Shown in pieces: positions 20,969 through 29,371 of a stretch of 64,000 nt of DNA (positions are counted from its first letter, which is position 1; each line of letters starts with the position of its first letter). Origin of the DNA: Pigmentiphaga kullae (lineage in GTDB: Bacteria; Pseudomonadota; Gammaproteobacteria; Burkholderiales; Burkholderiaceae_B); NCBI RefSeq assembly GCF_004216695.1, contig NZ_SGXC01000002.1:1488001-1552000 (forward strand), in the 5' to 3' direction. Both the position numbers and the translations under genes were made by a program. A model generated the notes under the pieces. The model searched no databases. It was given only the letters and a program-made list of their open reading frames with translations, and had not been told where the DNA came from.

Positions 20969-22582
20969 ATGCCGCTCTCGTTCAGCCCCAATCCCGTGCG
21001 CGGCAGCCGCGCCATGGCCGTCGCCCCCCACGCGCTGGCCTCGCAAAGCGCGCTGGCCGTCATGCGCGAGGGCGGCAATGCCGTCGAGGCCATGATCGCC
21101 GCGGCCGCCACCATCGCGGTGGTGTATCCGCACATGAACAGCATCGGCGGAGACGGATTCTGGCTGATCAGCCGCCCGGGCCAGCCGCCGCTGGCGCTGG
21201 AAGCCTGCGGCGCGGCCGCCGCCGCCGCGGACATCGCCTCGTACCGCGACCGCGGCCTGGATGCGATCCCGTTCCGCGGCGGGCTGGCGGCCAATACCGT
21301 GGCCGGCACGGTGTCGGGCTGGAACGCCGCCTACGAATGGTCGCGCCGCGAACTCGGCGGCCGCCTGCCGTTGTCGCGCCTCCTGGCCGATGCCGTCGAC
21401 TACGCCCGCCACGGCATGCCGGTCACCGCCAGCCAGGCCGCCTGCACCCACGCCAAGCGCGAGGAGCTGTCGTCCATACCCGGATTCGCCGATACCTTTC
21501 TTCCCGGCGGGCTGGCCCCGGCCACGGGCTCGCCGTTCCGCCAGCCCCGGCTGGCCGATACCCTGGAACACCTGGCGCGCAGCGGCCTGGACGATTTCTA
21601 CCGGGGCGCGCTGGCCGAGACCATCGCCCGCGACCTGGCCGCCGTGGGCAGCCCGCTGGCCGCGGCCGACCTGGCCGCGCACCAGCCCGTCTGGAAGACG
21701 GCGCTGGTACTGGAACACAGCCTGGGCAAGGTCTACAACGTGCCGCCGCCCACCCAGGGCCTGGTGTCGCTGCTGATCCTGGGCCAGCTTGACCGCCGCC
21801 TGCCCCGTGAACTGGACCCCGCCGGCGCGGACTACGTCCACCTCTGCGTCGAGGCGACCAAGCTGGCCTTCGGCGTACGCGACGCCCACATCACCGATCC
21901 GGCGCACATGGACGTCGATCCCCAGTCGCTGCTGGCTCCCGGGGAGCTGGACGCCATGGCCGCCCGGATCTCCACGCAGCGGGCCGCCCCCTGGGGCAAG
22001 GGCAAGGGGCCGGCCGACACGATATGGATGGGCGCGGTCGATGCCCAGGGCGTCGCGGTCAGCTTCATCCAGAGCATCTACCACGAGTTCGGCAGCGGCG
22101 TCGTGCTGTCCGGATCGGGCATCAACTGGCAGAACCGGGGCTGCAGCTTCTCGCTCGACCCGCGTGCGCGCAATCCGCTGATGCCCGGCCGCAAGCCCTT
22201 CCATACGCTGAACCCGGCCATGGCCCACCTGGCCGACGGCCGCACGCTGGTCTACGGCAACATGGGCGGCGACGGCCAGCCGCAGTCGCAAAGCGCCGTC
22301 TTCACCCGCATCGTGCACTTCGGCATGAATCCCCAGGCTGCGGTGGACGCGCCCCGCTGGCTGCTCGGCCGTACCTGGGGCCAGTCGTCGGACACGCTGA
22401 AGCTGGAATCGCGCTTCGACGCCGCCACCGCCGAAGCCCTGCGGGCGCGCGGGCACGAGGTCGAGATGCTGCGACCCTACGACGAGACCATGGGCCATGC
22501 CGGCGCCATCCTGCGGCATGCCGACGGCACGCTGGAGGGCGGCGCCGACCCGCGCAGCGACGGCTCCGTGGCGTCATGGTAG
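20969..22582 (+). CDS. Gamma-glutamyltransferase-family protein, no signal peptide
   Basis: 537-residue Ntn-hydrolase of the gamma-glutamyltranspeptidase/cephalosporin-acylase family. The N-terminal half has GGNAVEAMIAAAATIAVVYPHMNSIGGDGFW. Self-cleavage should occur before Thr351 (ADTIWMGAVDAQGVAVSFIQS), freeing the nucleophile; GNMGGDGQPQ near the end is also typical. Unlike E. coli Ggt it lacks a signal peptide, so it appears cytoplasmic, and the TTHYS-type motif is changed to DTIWM. Substrate unknown. It is divergent from gshA, which hints at a role in glutathione or gamma-glutamyl compounds. Confidence 0.82.
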   Translation: MPLSFSPNPVRGSRAMAVAPHALASQSALAVMREGGNAVEAMIAAAATIAVVYPHMNSIGGDGFWLISRPGQPPLALEACGAAAAAADIASYRDRGLDAIPFRGGLAANTVAGTVSGWNAAYEWSRRELGGRLPLSRLLADAVDYARHGMPVTASQAACTHAKREELSSIPGFADTFLPGGLAPATGSPFRQPRLADTLEHLARSGLDDFYRGALAETIARDLAAVGSPLAAADLAAHQPVWKTALVLEHSLGKVYNVPPPTQGLVSLLILGQLDRRLPRELDPAGADYVHLCVEATKLAFGVRDAHITDPAHMDVDPQSLLAPGELDAMAARISTQRAAPWGKGKGPADTIWMGAVDAQGVAVSFIQSIYHEFGSGVVLSGSGINWQNRGCSFSLDPRARNPLMPGRKPFHTLNPAMAHLADGRTLVYGNMGGDGQPQSQSAVFTRIVHFGMNPQAAVDAPRWLLGRTWGQSSDTLKLESRFDAATAEALRARGHEVEMLRPYDETMGHAGAILRHADGTLEGGADPRSDGSVASW

Positions 22583-22693
22583 AGGCGGGGCCGATTACCA
22601 ACGGACAAGATTCCACGTAAAACCTTACACAGCGTGGCCGCGAAGCCGACTAGATTGAAAGGCGTGGTGTTTTCGATCTACGAGGAGCACGCG

Positions 22694-23107
22694 ATGAAGC
22701 CTACCGATTACGCGGTGCAGCCCCTCCACGGGGGCCGCATTTCTTCCCGGGGCCGCCCCGGGGTGAAACACTTCGTCCTGGCCATCGGGCTGGCCGGCTG
22801 CTGCGCCGCGGCCTACGCCCAGCAGGCCCCGACGCGGGACCAGGCCACCCAGGCCTTGCAGAACGCCATGCAAAGGGAAATCCAGTCCATGAACAACCAG
22901 CAGGGCTTTGACGGCCCCTCGGCGACCAGCATGACGCGCTCGCTGGAGGTCAAGGCCCTGGACAATTGCAGCGCGTCGAGCGCCCAGAGCGTGACCTGCG
23001 ACGTCACGACCAGCGCCGACGTCAAGGGCAATCGCCGCGAAGGCACCCATCGCTACGAGTTCTACCAGCAGGGCGGCCGCTGGGAGGCACGCCTTCCGGC
23101 CTCGTGA
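22694..23107 (+). CDS. Small exported protein, function unknown
   Basis: 137-residue protein not recognised beyond its export signal. I start at MKPTDYAV because GAGGAG lies seven bases upstream. After about 25 polar residues comes a signal core VKHFVLAIGLAGCCAAAYAQQ. It offers two readings: signal peptidase I cleavage after AYA, or a lipobox LAGC. The mature part (about 90 residues) is hydrophilic, with two cysteines (LDNCSAS and VTCDVT) nine residues apart that could form a disulfide. It stands alone, convergent with the permease. Confidence 0.7.
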   Translation: MKPTDYAVQPLHGGRISSRGRPGVKHFVLAIGLAGCCAAAYAQQAPTRDQATQALQNAMQREIQSMNNQQGFDGPSATSMTRSLEVKALDNCSASSAQSVTCDVTTSADVKGNRREGTHRYEFYQQGGRWEARLPAS

Positions 23108-23137
23108 CGGCGCCTGCCATTGCCCGATGGGAACCGG

Positions 23138-23170
23138 CGCGGCCGGCACGCCTTGCGCGTGCCGGCCGCG
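23138..23170. terminator. Strong hairpin between convergent genes
   Basis: Perfect 14-base inverted repeat (CGCGGCCGGCACGC and its complement) with a five-base loop CTTGC, eight bases before the end of the permease gene and just after the small exported protein. There is no U tract, so it may act as a transcript-end stabiliser or a two-way terminator. Confidence 0.6.
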
Positions 23171-23177
23171 TTGGCGT

Positions 23178-24476
23178 TCAGCGCTTGCGCGTCCCCGCCA
23201 GCAAGGCGTTGAGCAGGATGGCGCCGAAAGTGGCGGTGCCGATGCCCCCCAGCGCGAAGCCGCCGAAATGCAGGGTGAAATCGCCCGTGCCCAGCACCAG
23301 CGTGACCGCGGCCACGATGAGGTTGCGGTTGTCGGAGAAGTCGACCCGGTTCTCGACCCAGATCCGCGCGCCGGCGACGGCGATCAGGCCGAACACCACG
23401 ATGGAGACGCCACCCAGCACCGGCCCGGGAATGGTCTGGATGACCGCGCCGAACTTGGGCGAGAATCCCAGCAGGACGGCGATCAGCGCGGCGATTACGA
23501 ACACCAGCGTCGAGTAGATGCGGGTGACCGCCATGACGCCGATGTTCTCGGCATAGGTGGTCAGGCCGGTGCCCCCCACGCTGCCCGAGAGCATGGTCGC
23601 CACGCCGTCGCCGACGAAGGCGCGGCCCACGTAGCGGTCCATGTTGTAGCCCGTCATGGCGCTGACCGCCTTCAGGTGGCCCAGGTTCTCGGCCACCAGG
23701 ATCACCGCCACCGGCGCGATCAGGATCATGGCGTCCAGCTTGAACACCGGCGCCGTGAAGTTGGGCAGCCCGAACCACGCGGCCTGCGCGACCGGCGTGA
23801 AATCGATGGGCTTGCCCAGCCCCATGCCGTTGGTCAGCAACGCGTAGAGCACGTAGGCGAGCAGCAGGCCGGCCAGGATCAGCAGGCGCTGCAGCATGCC
23901 GCGCGTGAAGACCGCGACGACGCCCACGCACAGCACCGTGGCCAACGCCATCCAGGCGTCGAAGGTATTGGCGGTGACGCCCTTGACCGCGATCGGCGCC
24001 AGGTTCAGGCCGATGACGGCCACCACCGCGCCCGTGACCACCGGCGGCATGAAGCGCTCGATCCAGCCCGAACCGGAGGCCATCACCACCAGCCCGATCA
24101 GCGCGTAGACGACGCCGCAGGCGATGATGCCGCCCAGCGCCACGGCGATGTTGCCATTCAGCCCGGAACCCCCGTACCCGGTCACCGCGATCACCAACCC
24201 GATGAAGGCGAAGCTGGATCCCAGGTAGCTGGGCACCCTGCCCCCGACCACCAGGAAGAACAGCAGCGTGCCGATGCCCGACATGAAGATCGCCAGGTTG
24301 GGATCGAAGCCCATCAAGAGCGGCGCGAGCACCGTGGAGCCGAACATCGCGACCACGTGCTGCACGCCCATGGCCAGCATCTGCGGCCAGGGCAGACGCT
24401 CGTCGGGCGCGATGACGCGCCCCGCCTCCAGGCTGCCTGGCTGTTCGCGCCAGGCCGGAAAGTAAGAACCCGCCAT
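23178..24476 (-). CDS. Uracil/xanthine permease (NCS2 family)
   Basis: 432-residue transporter of the nucleobase-cation symporter 2 family, about 14 helices. It has MGVQHVVAMFGSTVLAPLL at the N-terminus, VILVAENLGHLKAVSAMTG, and SGSVGGTGLTTYAENIGVMAVTRIYS, the last two containing the substrate-binding Glu residues of UraA-type proteins. I start at MAGSYFPAW, with a GAGG site upstream. It is closer to UraA/RutG than to purine carriers, but substrate needs testing. It is separated from treY by 99 bases. Confidence 0.87.
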   Translation of the reverse strand: MAGSYFPAWREQPGSLEAGRVIAPDERLPWPQMLAMGVQHVVAMFGSTVLAPLLMGFDPNLAIFMSGIGTLLFFLVVGGRVPSYLGSSFAFIGLVIAVTGYGGSGLNGNIAVALGGIIACGVVYALIGLVVMASGSGWIERFMPPVVTGAVVAVIGLNLAPIAVKGVTANTFDAWMALATVLCVGVVAVFTRGMLQRLLILAGLLLAYVLYALLTNGMGLGKPIDFTPVAQAAWFGLPNFTAPVFKLDAMILIAPVAVILVAENLGHLKAVSAMTGYNMDRYVGRAFVGDGVATMLSGSVGGTGLTTYAENIGVMAVTRIYSTLVFVIAALIAVLLGFSPKFGAVIQTIPGPVLGGVSIVVFGLIAVAGARIWVENRVDFSDNRNLIVAAVTLVLGTGDFTLHFGGFALGGIGTATFGAILLNALLAGTRKR

Positions 24477-24575
24477 AGATACACTCCCTCGCTTTATTTT
24501 GGTTTTTGCCCACATGGAGCAGCGCAAGTGTAGAGGTTCCCCCGGCCTGGCGGGTGGTCGGCGGCCAACGCTGGA

Positions 24576-27254
24576 TCAGGCGTGCATCAGGGCGACGGGG
24601 AAGACGGCCAGTGCGTCGGCCACGCGTACCGTTCCGTCGGCCACGGCGCAGGAACGGCCGTCCAGGGCGTTGCGCAGGGAGCCGTCGCGGGCAAGGCCGG
24701 ACAGGTCGATGAACGTGTCGCCCCAGGCCCGGGACGGCACGTGGGGAACCGGCGAGGGACCGGAGGCCAGCACCAGTGCCGAGGCATGCAGCGGCACGAC
24801 GACCACGGCGTAGCGGCCGTCGTGCCGGCGGGCAAAGGCCAGCACGGCATCCTGCGCGTCGCCGTGGGCCGCCAGCGGCAGGTAGTCGCCGCGCCGGAAC
24901 AGGTCCGGATCCCGCTGGCGCAGCGCCAGGGCGCGCCGGATCAGCCGGAATTTGATATGGCCGTCGCGCCACCCCGCCACCGCCGCGGCGGCGTCGGCAT
25001 CGTCCTTGAGCGCGGCGCGGCGGCGGCCGTAGTCCACCGGCCGGCGGTTGTCCGGATCGACCAGGCTGAAATCCCAGAACTCCGTGCCCTGGTAGAGATC
25101 GGGCACGCCCGGCGTGGTGAGCCGCAACAAGGTCTGGGCCAGGCTGTTCAGCGCGCCCGCCGCGCCGGCGCGCGCCACGAAGGCCGACAGTTCCAGCAGG
25201 CTGCGGCCGTTGCGGCGGGGATCGAGCACGGCGCGCAGGAAGGCGTCGCAGGCCTGTTCGTAGGCATCGGCGGGCGCCACCCAGCTGGAACGCAGCTTGG
25301 CCTCGCGCAGGGACTTCGTCTGCCACTCCCCCACCCGGTCCGCCAGCGCGGCGATGCCCGCCTCGTCCACGACGGCCAGATCCAGGGGCCAGGCGCCGAA
25401 CAACGTCTGATACAGCATGTATTCGTCCGCCCGCGCGGGACGCGGCCCTTCGCGCGCCTTGACGTCCTCGTGGCGACGCATCCAGGCGTCCACCAGCCGC
25501 AGCCACTCGTCGCCCAACTCGCTCAGTACGGCCAGGCGCGCCCGGGCATCCTCGCCGCGCTTGTGATCATGGGTGGCGGTGGCCAGCATCGCGTCGGGGA
25601 AACGGGCGGCCCGCGCCAGCACCTTGCGGTGGAAGCTCTCGGCATCCAGCGAGAACACGCCGGGATCGGAGCCGACCTCGTTGCGCGACAGCAGCCGTCC
25701 GTAGCGATAGAACCCGGTGTCCTCCACGGACTTGGCCGCCAGCGGCGCCGTCAGTTGCTGGAAGCGGCGCACGGCCTCCCTGCGCCAGGCCCGCAGCGCC
25801 GGCGTGGCCGGCGCATCCGGGACCTGCCCCAGCCATTGCGCCAGCAATTCCAGCAGCCCATGGTCGGCCCGCCGCAGGGCCTGCCGCGCCCCTTTGCAGG
25901 CGATGCCCATGGCCACCTCGTCGGCGGCCAGCGGCGTCTCTCCCCCCACGTAGGTCCGGTACACGGGGAAATGCACCAACAGCTCGGTCAGCACCCGGCG
26001 GATGGCCGGCGCGCCCCAGTCACGGGTGGCGAGATCGGCGCGCGCGATGCGGTGCAGTATCCGGACCAGCGCGTCGCACTCGCCCGCGAAGCTTTGCGCG
26101 AGCAGCCGGCGCCGCACATCCAGCACCAGCGCGCGAAAGCCGCGAGCCTCGCCCGAGACGGCCTCCCATTGCGCCGTCAGCCGGGCTTCGCCTGCCGGAT
26201 GGTGCAGCAGCGCGCCGGCGTCGTTCATGAAGTCGTAGCCGGTGGTTCCGTGCACGCGCCAGCTCGCGGGCAGCGGCTCGTCGGCGGCCAGGATCTTCTC
26301 GACCACGATGTAGGGCGCGTCGCGCGGGCAGCCCGGCGGCCTGTCGGCGTCGAGGGCGGCCAGATTCTCGCGCAGGTAGCGGCAATAGGCCTCGGGATCG
26401 GCCAGGCCGTCGATGTGGTCGACGCGTACGCCATCGATCAGGCCTTCGGCGTACAGGCGGAACGGCAGCGCATGGATGGCCGCGCGCGTGTCCTCCCTTT
26501 CCGCGCGTACGCCTATCAGGTCGCTGACCTCGAAGAAGCGCCGCCAGTTGATTTCCTCGGCCGCCGTGCGCCACCACGCCAGCCGGTAGTGCTGGCGCTC
26601 GAGCAGCGCATGCAGGCGCGCCCTGCCCTCGGGACGCGCGGCATCGTAGGCGTCGAGCGGCCGGGCCGCGATGTCGGCCGCGCAGTCGGGGGTGACCGGG
26701 AAGCGCGCGTCGAAATAGGCGATGACGGGTTCGCCCGTTTCCTCGTCGGGCTGCACCGACAGGTGACCGCTGGCCAGGACCTGGCCGTACTGGTCGCCCA
26801 GGAAGGGAGCCAGCACCTTGCCGCAAAGCGCCGGGTCGGCGGGCTCCCAGTCGATGTCGAAGAATTCGGCATAGGGGCTGGCCCGCCCGAGCTTGAGCAC
26901 GCTCCACCACCAGGCGTTGTCCCGCCCCACGCCCATGTGATTGGGAACGATGTCCACGATCAGCCCCATGCCGTGCCCGCGCAGCCGTGCCACCAGCTCG
27001 CGCAAACCGTCCTCGCCGCCCAGTTCCGGACTCACGCAGCCATAGTCCACGGTGTCGTAGCCGTGCATGGAACCCGGCCGCGCGCGCGTGACCGGCGAGG
27101 CGTACAGGTGGCTGACGCCGAGCGCGTGGAAATAATCGACCTGCGCGGCCGCGGCCTCGAAAGGAAAGCCGGCATGGAACTGCAGGCGCGCCGTGGCGCG
27201 CGGCACGGTGGGGGCGACGATGCCCGCCCGCGTGGAGGCCGCGGCTGCGTTCAT
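24576..27254 (-). CDS. treY: Malto-oligosyltrehalose synthase
   Basis: 892-residue GH13 enzyme that isomerises the reducing-end glucose of a maltodextrin to an alpha,alpha-1,1 bond, so that TreZ can release trehalose. Near the N-terminus are ATARLQFHAGFPFEAA and VSHLYASPVTRARPGSMHGYD. Catalytic residues: Asp in DGVRVDHIDGLADP, Glu in YIVVEKIL, Asp in ATHDHKRGEDARAR. ATG overlaps the malQ stop (ATGA). A longer reading frame exists upstream but belongs to another frame of malQ. Last gene of the glucan operon. Confidence 0.96.
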   Translation of the reverse strand: MNAAAASTRAGIVAPTVPRATARLQFHAGFPFEAAAAQVDYFHALGVSHLYASPVTRARPGSMHGYDTVDYGCVSPELGGEDGLRELVARLRGHGMGLIVDIVPNHMGVGRDNAWWWSVLKLGRASPYAEFFDIDWEPADPALCGKVLAPFLGDQYGQVLASGHLSVQPDEETGEPVIAYFDARFPVTPDCAADIAARPLDAYDAARPEGRARLHALLERQHYRLAWWRTAAEEINWRRFFEVSDLIGVRAEREDTRAAIHALPFRLYAEGLIDGVRVDHIDGLADPEAYCRYLRENLAALDADRPPGCPRDAPYIVVEKILAADEPLPASWRVHGTTGYDFMNDAGALLHHPAGEARLTAQWEAVSGEARGFRALVLDVRRRLLAQSFAGECDALVRILHRIARADLATRDWGAPAIRRVLTELLVHFPVYRTYVGGETPLAADEVAMGIACKGARQALRRADHGLLELLAQWLGQVPDAPATPALRAWRREAVRRFQQLTAPLAAKSVEDTGFYRYGRLLSRNEVGSDPGVFSLDAESFHRKVLARAARFPDAMLATATHDHKRGEDARARLAVLSELGDEWLRLVDAWMRRHEDVKAREGPRPARADEYMLYQTLFGAWPLDLAVVDEAGIAALADRVGEWQTKSLREAKLRSSWVAPADAYEQACDAFLRAVLDPRRNGRSLLELSAFVARAGAAGALNSLAQTLLRLTTPGVPDLYQGTEFWDFSLVDPDNRRPVDYGRRRAALKDDADAAAAVAGWRDGHIKFRLIRRALALRQRDPDLFRRGDYLPLAAHGDAQDAVLAFARRHDGRYAVVVVPLHASALVLASGPSPVPHVPSRAWGDTFIDLSGLARDGSLRNALDGRSCAVADGTVRVADALAVFPVALMHA

Positions 27255-29371
27255 GGCCGCCCCCTGGTCCTGGCCAGCAAGGCGGCGCGGCCGGCCGCGC
27301 CGGGTTCCTCGAACAGCGACTCCACCGGCAGCGGCATGCGGCGGCGCCAGTTGGGATGGGTATCGATGGTGCCCGGCAGATTGGGCTGTTCCTCGAGACC
27401 GAGCATGTCCTCCAGCGGCACGACCAGCAGCGGCGCCGGCGTCCGCGCCACGAAGTCGAGCACCGCGGTCACCGGCGCGTCCGGCGGAACCGGCCCGCCC
27501 GGATCCACCAGGCCGGCGCGGCCCAGGTCCTCCCACAGCCGGGCGCGGCCCTGTCCGCGCTCCGCTTCTTCGGTCTCGCTGTCGCGGCCGTCGGCCAGCA
27601 GGCCCAGTTCCGCGCGCCAATGGATGTCGGTGCCGCGCCACCATCCCGTCACCGTCGGCAGGTCGTGTGTGGTGGTGGTGGCCAGCGCCTGCCGCGACCA
27701 GTCGCCGGGCGCCTTGAACGGCGCGCCCGGCCAGCCCCCTTCCCGGGTGAACCACAGCACGTCCATGCCCAGCATGCCGGCGCGCGCGATCTGCTCGTTG
27801 AAGCCCTCGGGCACGGTGCCCAGGTTCTCGCCGATCACGATGGCGCGATGGCGCCACGACTCCAGCGCGATCAGCCTCATCATGTCCCGGAAGGGGTAGC
27901 GCACGTAGGCCCCTTCCGCCGGCGAGGCCCCCTCCGGCACGAGCCACATGCGCGCCAGGCCCAGGGCATGGTCGATGCGCACGCCGCCGGCGTGCGCCAG
28001 GCTGGCCCGCAGGAGTTCGATGAACGCGCGATAGCCATTGGCGGCCAGCGCGCGCGGCGAGAATGCCGTCAGTCCCCAGGCCTGGCCATGGGGATTGAAG
28101 ATGTCCGGCGGCGCGCCGGGCGACAGCCCGGCCAGCACTTCCTCCTGCCGGGCCCAGGCATGGCTGCCGGAAGGATCCGTGCCGACCGCCAGGTCCGAGA
28201 TCAGGCCGACCGGCATGCCGGCCCGGCGGGCGGCGGCCTGGACGTCTCCCAGTCCGCGCGCGGCCAGCCATTGGAGAAAGACGTGGAAGCTCACCTCGCG
28301 CCCGTGCTGCGCGGCAAAGCGCGCGACCTCCGGACTGGCGGGCGAACGAAAGGCCGCGGGCCAATGCCGCCAGCCCGACCGATCCTGTGTCTGTGCCGCG
28401 CGCCAGGCGTGGATGGCCTCGAAGCGCGCGTGCGAGCGCAGCGGCTCGCCGCCTTCCCGCTCGAAGGCCAGGAAATCCTCGTGGACGCGCGGCGGCGCAT
28501 TGCGCGGAAAACCGTCGAACAAGGCCCGCAGCACGGCCAGCTTGGCCTGGGCGGCGGCGGGCCAGTCGATCAGGGGCAGCCCCGCCAGCCGCGACAGCTC
28601 GTCGCCCAATCCTTGCGCCGAGACGGCGGCCAGCGCCTGCGGCCCGAACAAGGCGGCCGGATCGGCGTACAGCACGTTCAGGAACAGCCTGCTGGAAGGA
28701 GCATAGGGGCTGTAGCGCGCCGGATCGGCGCTGAACATCGCATGCACCGGGCTCACGGCCACGGCGGCGGCGCCCCGCGCGGCCGCCTGTTCGGCCAACA
28801 GGCGCAACGCGGTGAAGTCGCCGAACCCCGCGCTGCCCGCGGCAACCGATGCCTCGGCGTCGCGGCGCAGGCCGTAAAGCTGGACCCCCAGCGACCAGAG
28901 GCGGACCGGCGCGCCATGCAGCGCATCGTCGATGGCGAAGCAGCGGTCGGGCGCAACGGCCAGCGTGCACGAGGCCGTGCCCAATTGCAGGGTGTGGTAG
29001 CCCGGCCGGTCCACGCCCGGCAGGACCAGCGCGCCGCTGGCGCCGCGCCGGGCGATGCCGCTCATCCGCCCCCCATCCTCCCACAGCAACTGGAAAGGCA
29101 ACTCGTCCATGTCGCCGGCCCATGGCAGTTCGATGGGCTCGCCGGGCAACGCGGTCTTCAACGCGGGCAGTCCTTGCGCGCCTTCGCGCGCAAGCTGCGC
29201 CAGGCAATCGGCGACGCACGCGGGCGTGTCCACCTCGAACCCCAGTTCGGCCAGCAGCGTGCGCAGCACCTCCGGCGCCACGGCCTGTTCGCGGCCCATG
29301 GCATCGCGCCAGCGCACGGCCACGCCGGCCGCGCCGGCCAGCCGTTCGAGGTCGTGATCGGCTCCGCTCAT
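27251..29371 (-). CDS. malQ: 4-alpha-glucanotransferase (amylomaltase)
   Basis: 706-residue GH77 enzyme that moves glucan segments between maltodextrins, so it supplies chains of a length that TreY or GlgE can use. It has FSPHAM-type loop VSPVHAMFSADPARYSPY, Asp nucleophile in VRIDHALGLARM, Glu in IVIGENLGTVPEGF and the THDLPTVTGWW segment. An N-terminal domain of about 140 residues precedes the barrel, as in larger bacterial MalQ. The start codon overlaps the treZ stop (ATGA), and its own stop overlaps treY in the same way. Confidence 0.95.
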   Translation of the reverse strand: MSGADHDLERLAGAAGVAVRWRDAMGREQAVAPEVLRTLLAELGFEVDTPACVADCLAQLAREGAQGLPALKTALPGEPIELPWAGDMDELPFQLLWEDGGRMSGIARRGASGALVLPGVDRPGYHTLQLGTASCTLAVAPDRCFAIDDALHGAPVRLWSLGVQLYGLRRDAEASVAAGSAGFGDFTALRLLAEQAAARGAAAVAVSPVHAMFSADPARYSPYAPSSRLFLNVLYADPAALFGPQALAAVSAQGLGDELSRLAGLPLIDWPAAAQAKLAVLRALFDGFPRNAPPRVHEDFLAFEREGGEPLRSHARFEAIHAWRAAQTQDRSGWRHWPAAFRSPASPEVARFAAQHGREVSFHVFLQWLAARGLGDVQAAARRAGMPVGLISDLAVGTDPSGSHAWARQEEVLAGLSPGAPPDIFNPHGQAWGLTAFSPRALAANGYRAFIELLRASLAHAGGVRIDHALGLARMWLVPEGASPAEGAYVRYPFRDMMRLIALESWRHRAIVIGENLGTVPEGFNEQIARAGMLGMDVLWFTREGGWPGAPFKAPGDWSRQALATTTTHDLPTVTGWWRGTDIHWRAELGLLADGRDSETEEAERGQGRARLWEDLGRAGLVDPGGPVPPDAPVTAVLDFVARTPAPLLVVPLEDMLGLEEQPNLPGTIDTHPNWRRRMPLPVESLFEEPGAAGRAALLARTRGRP

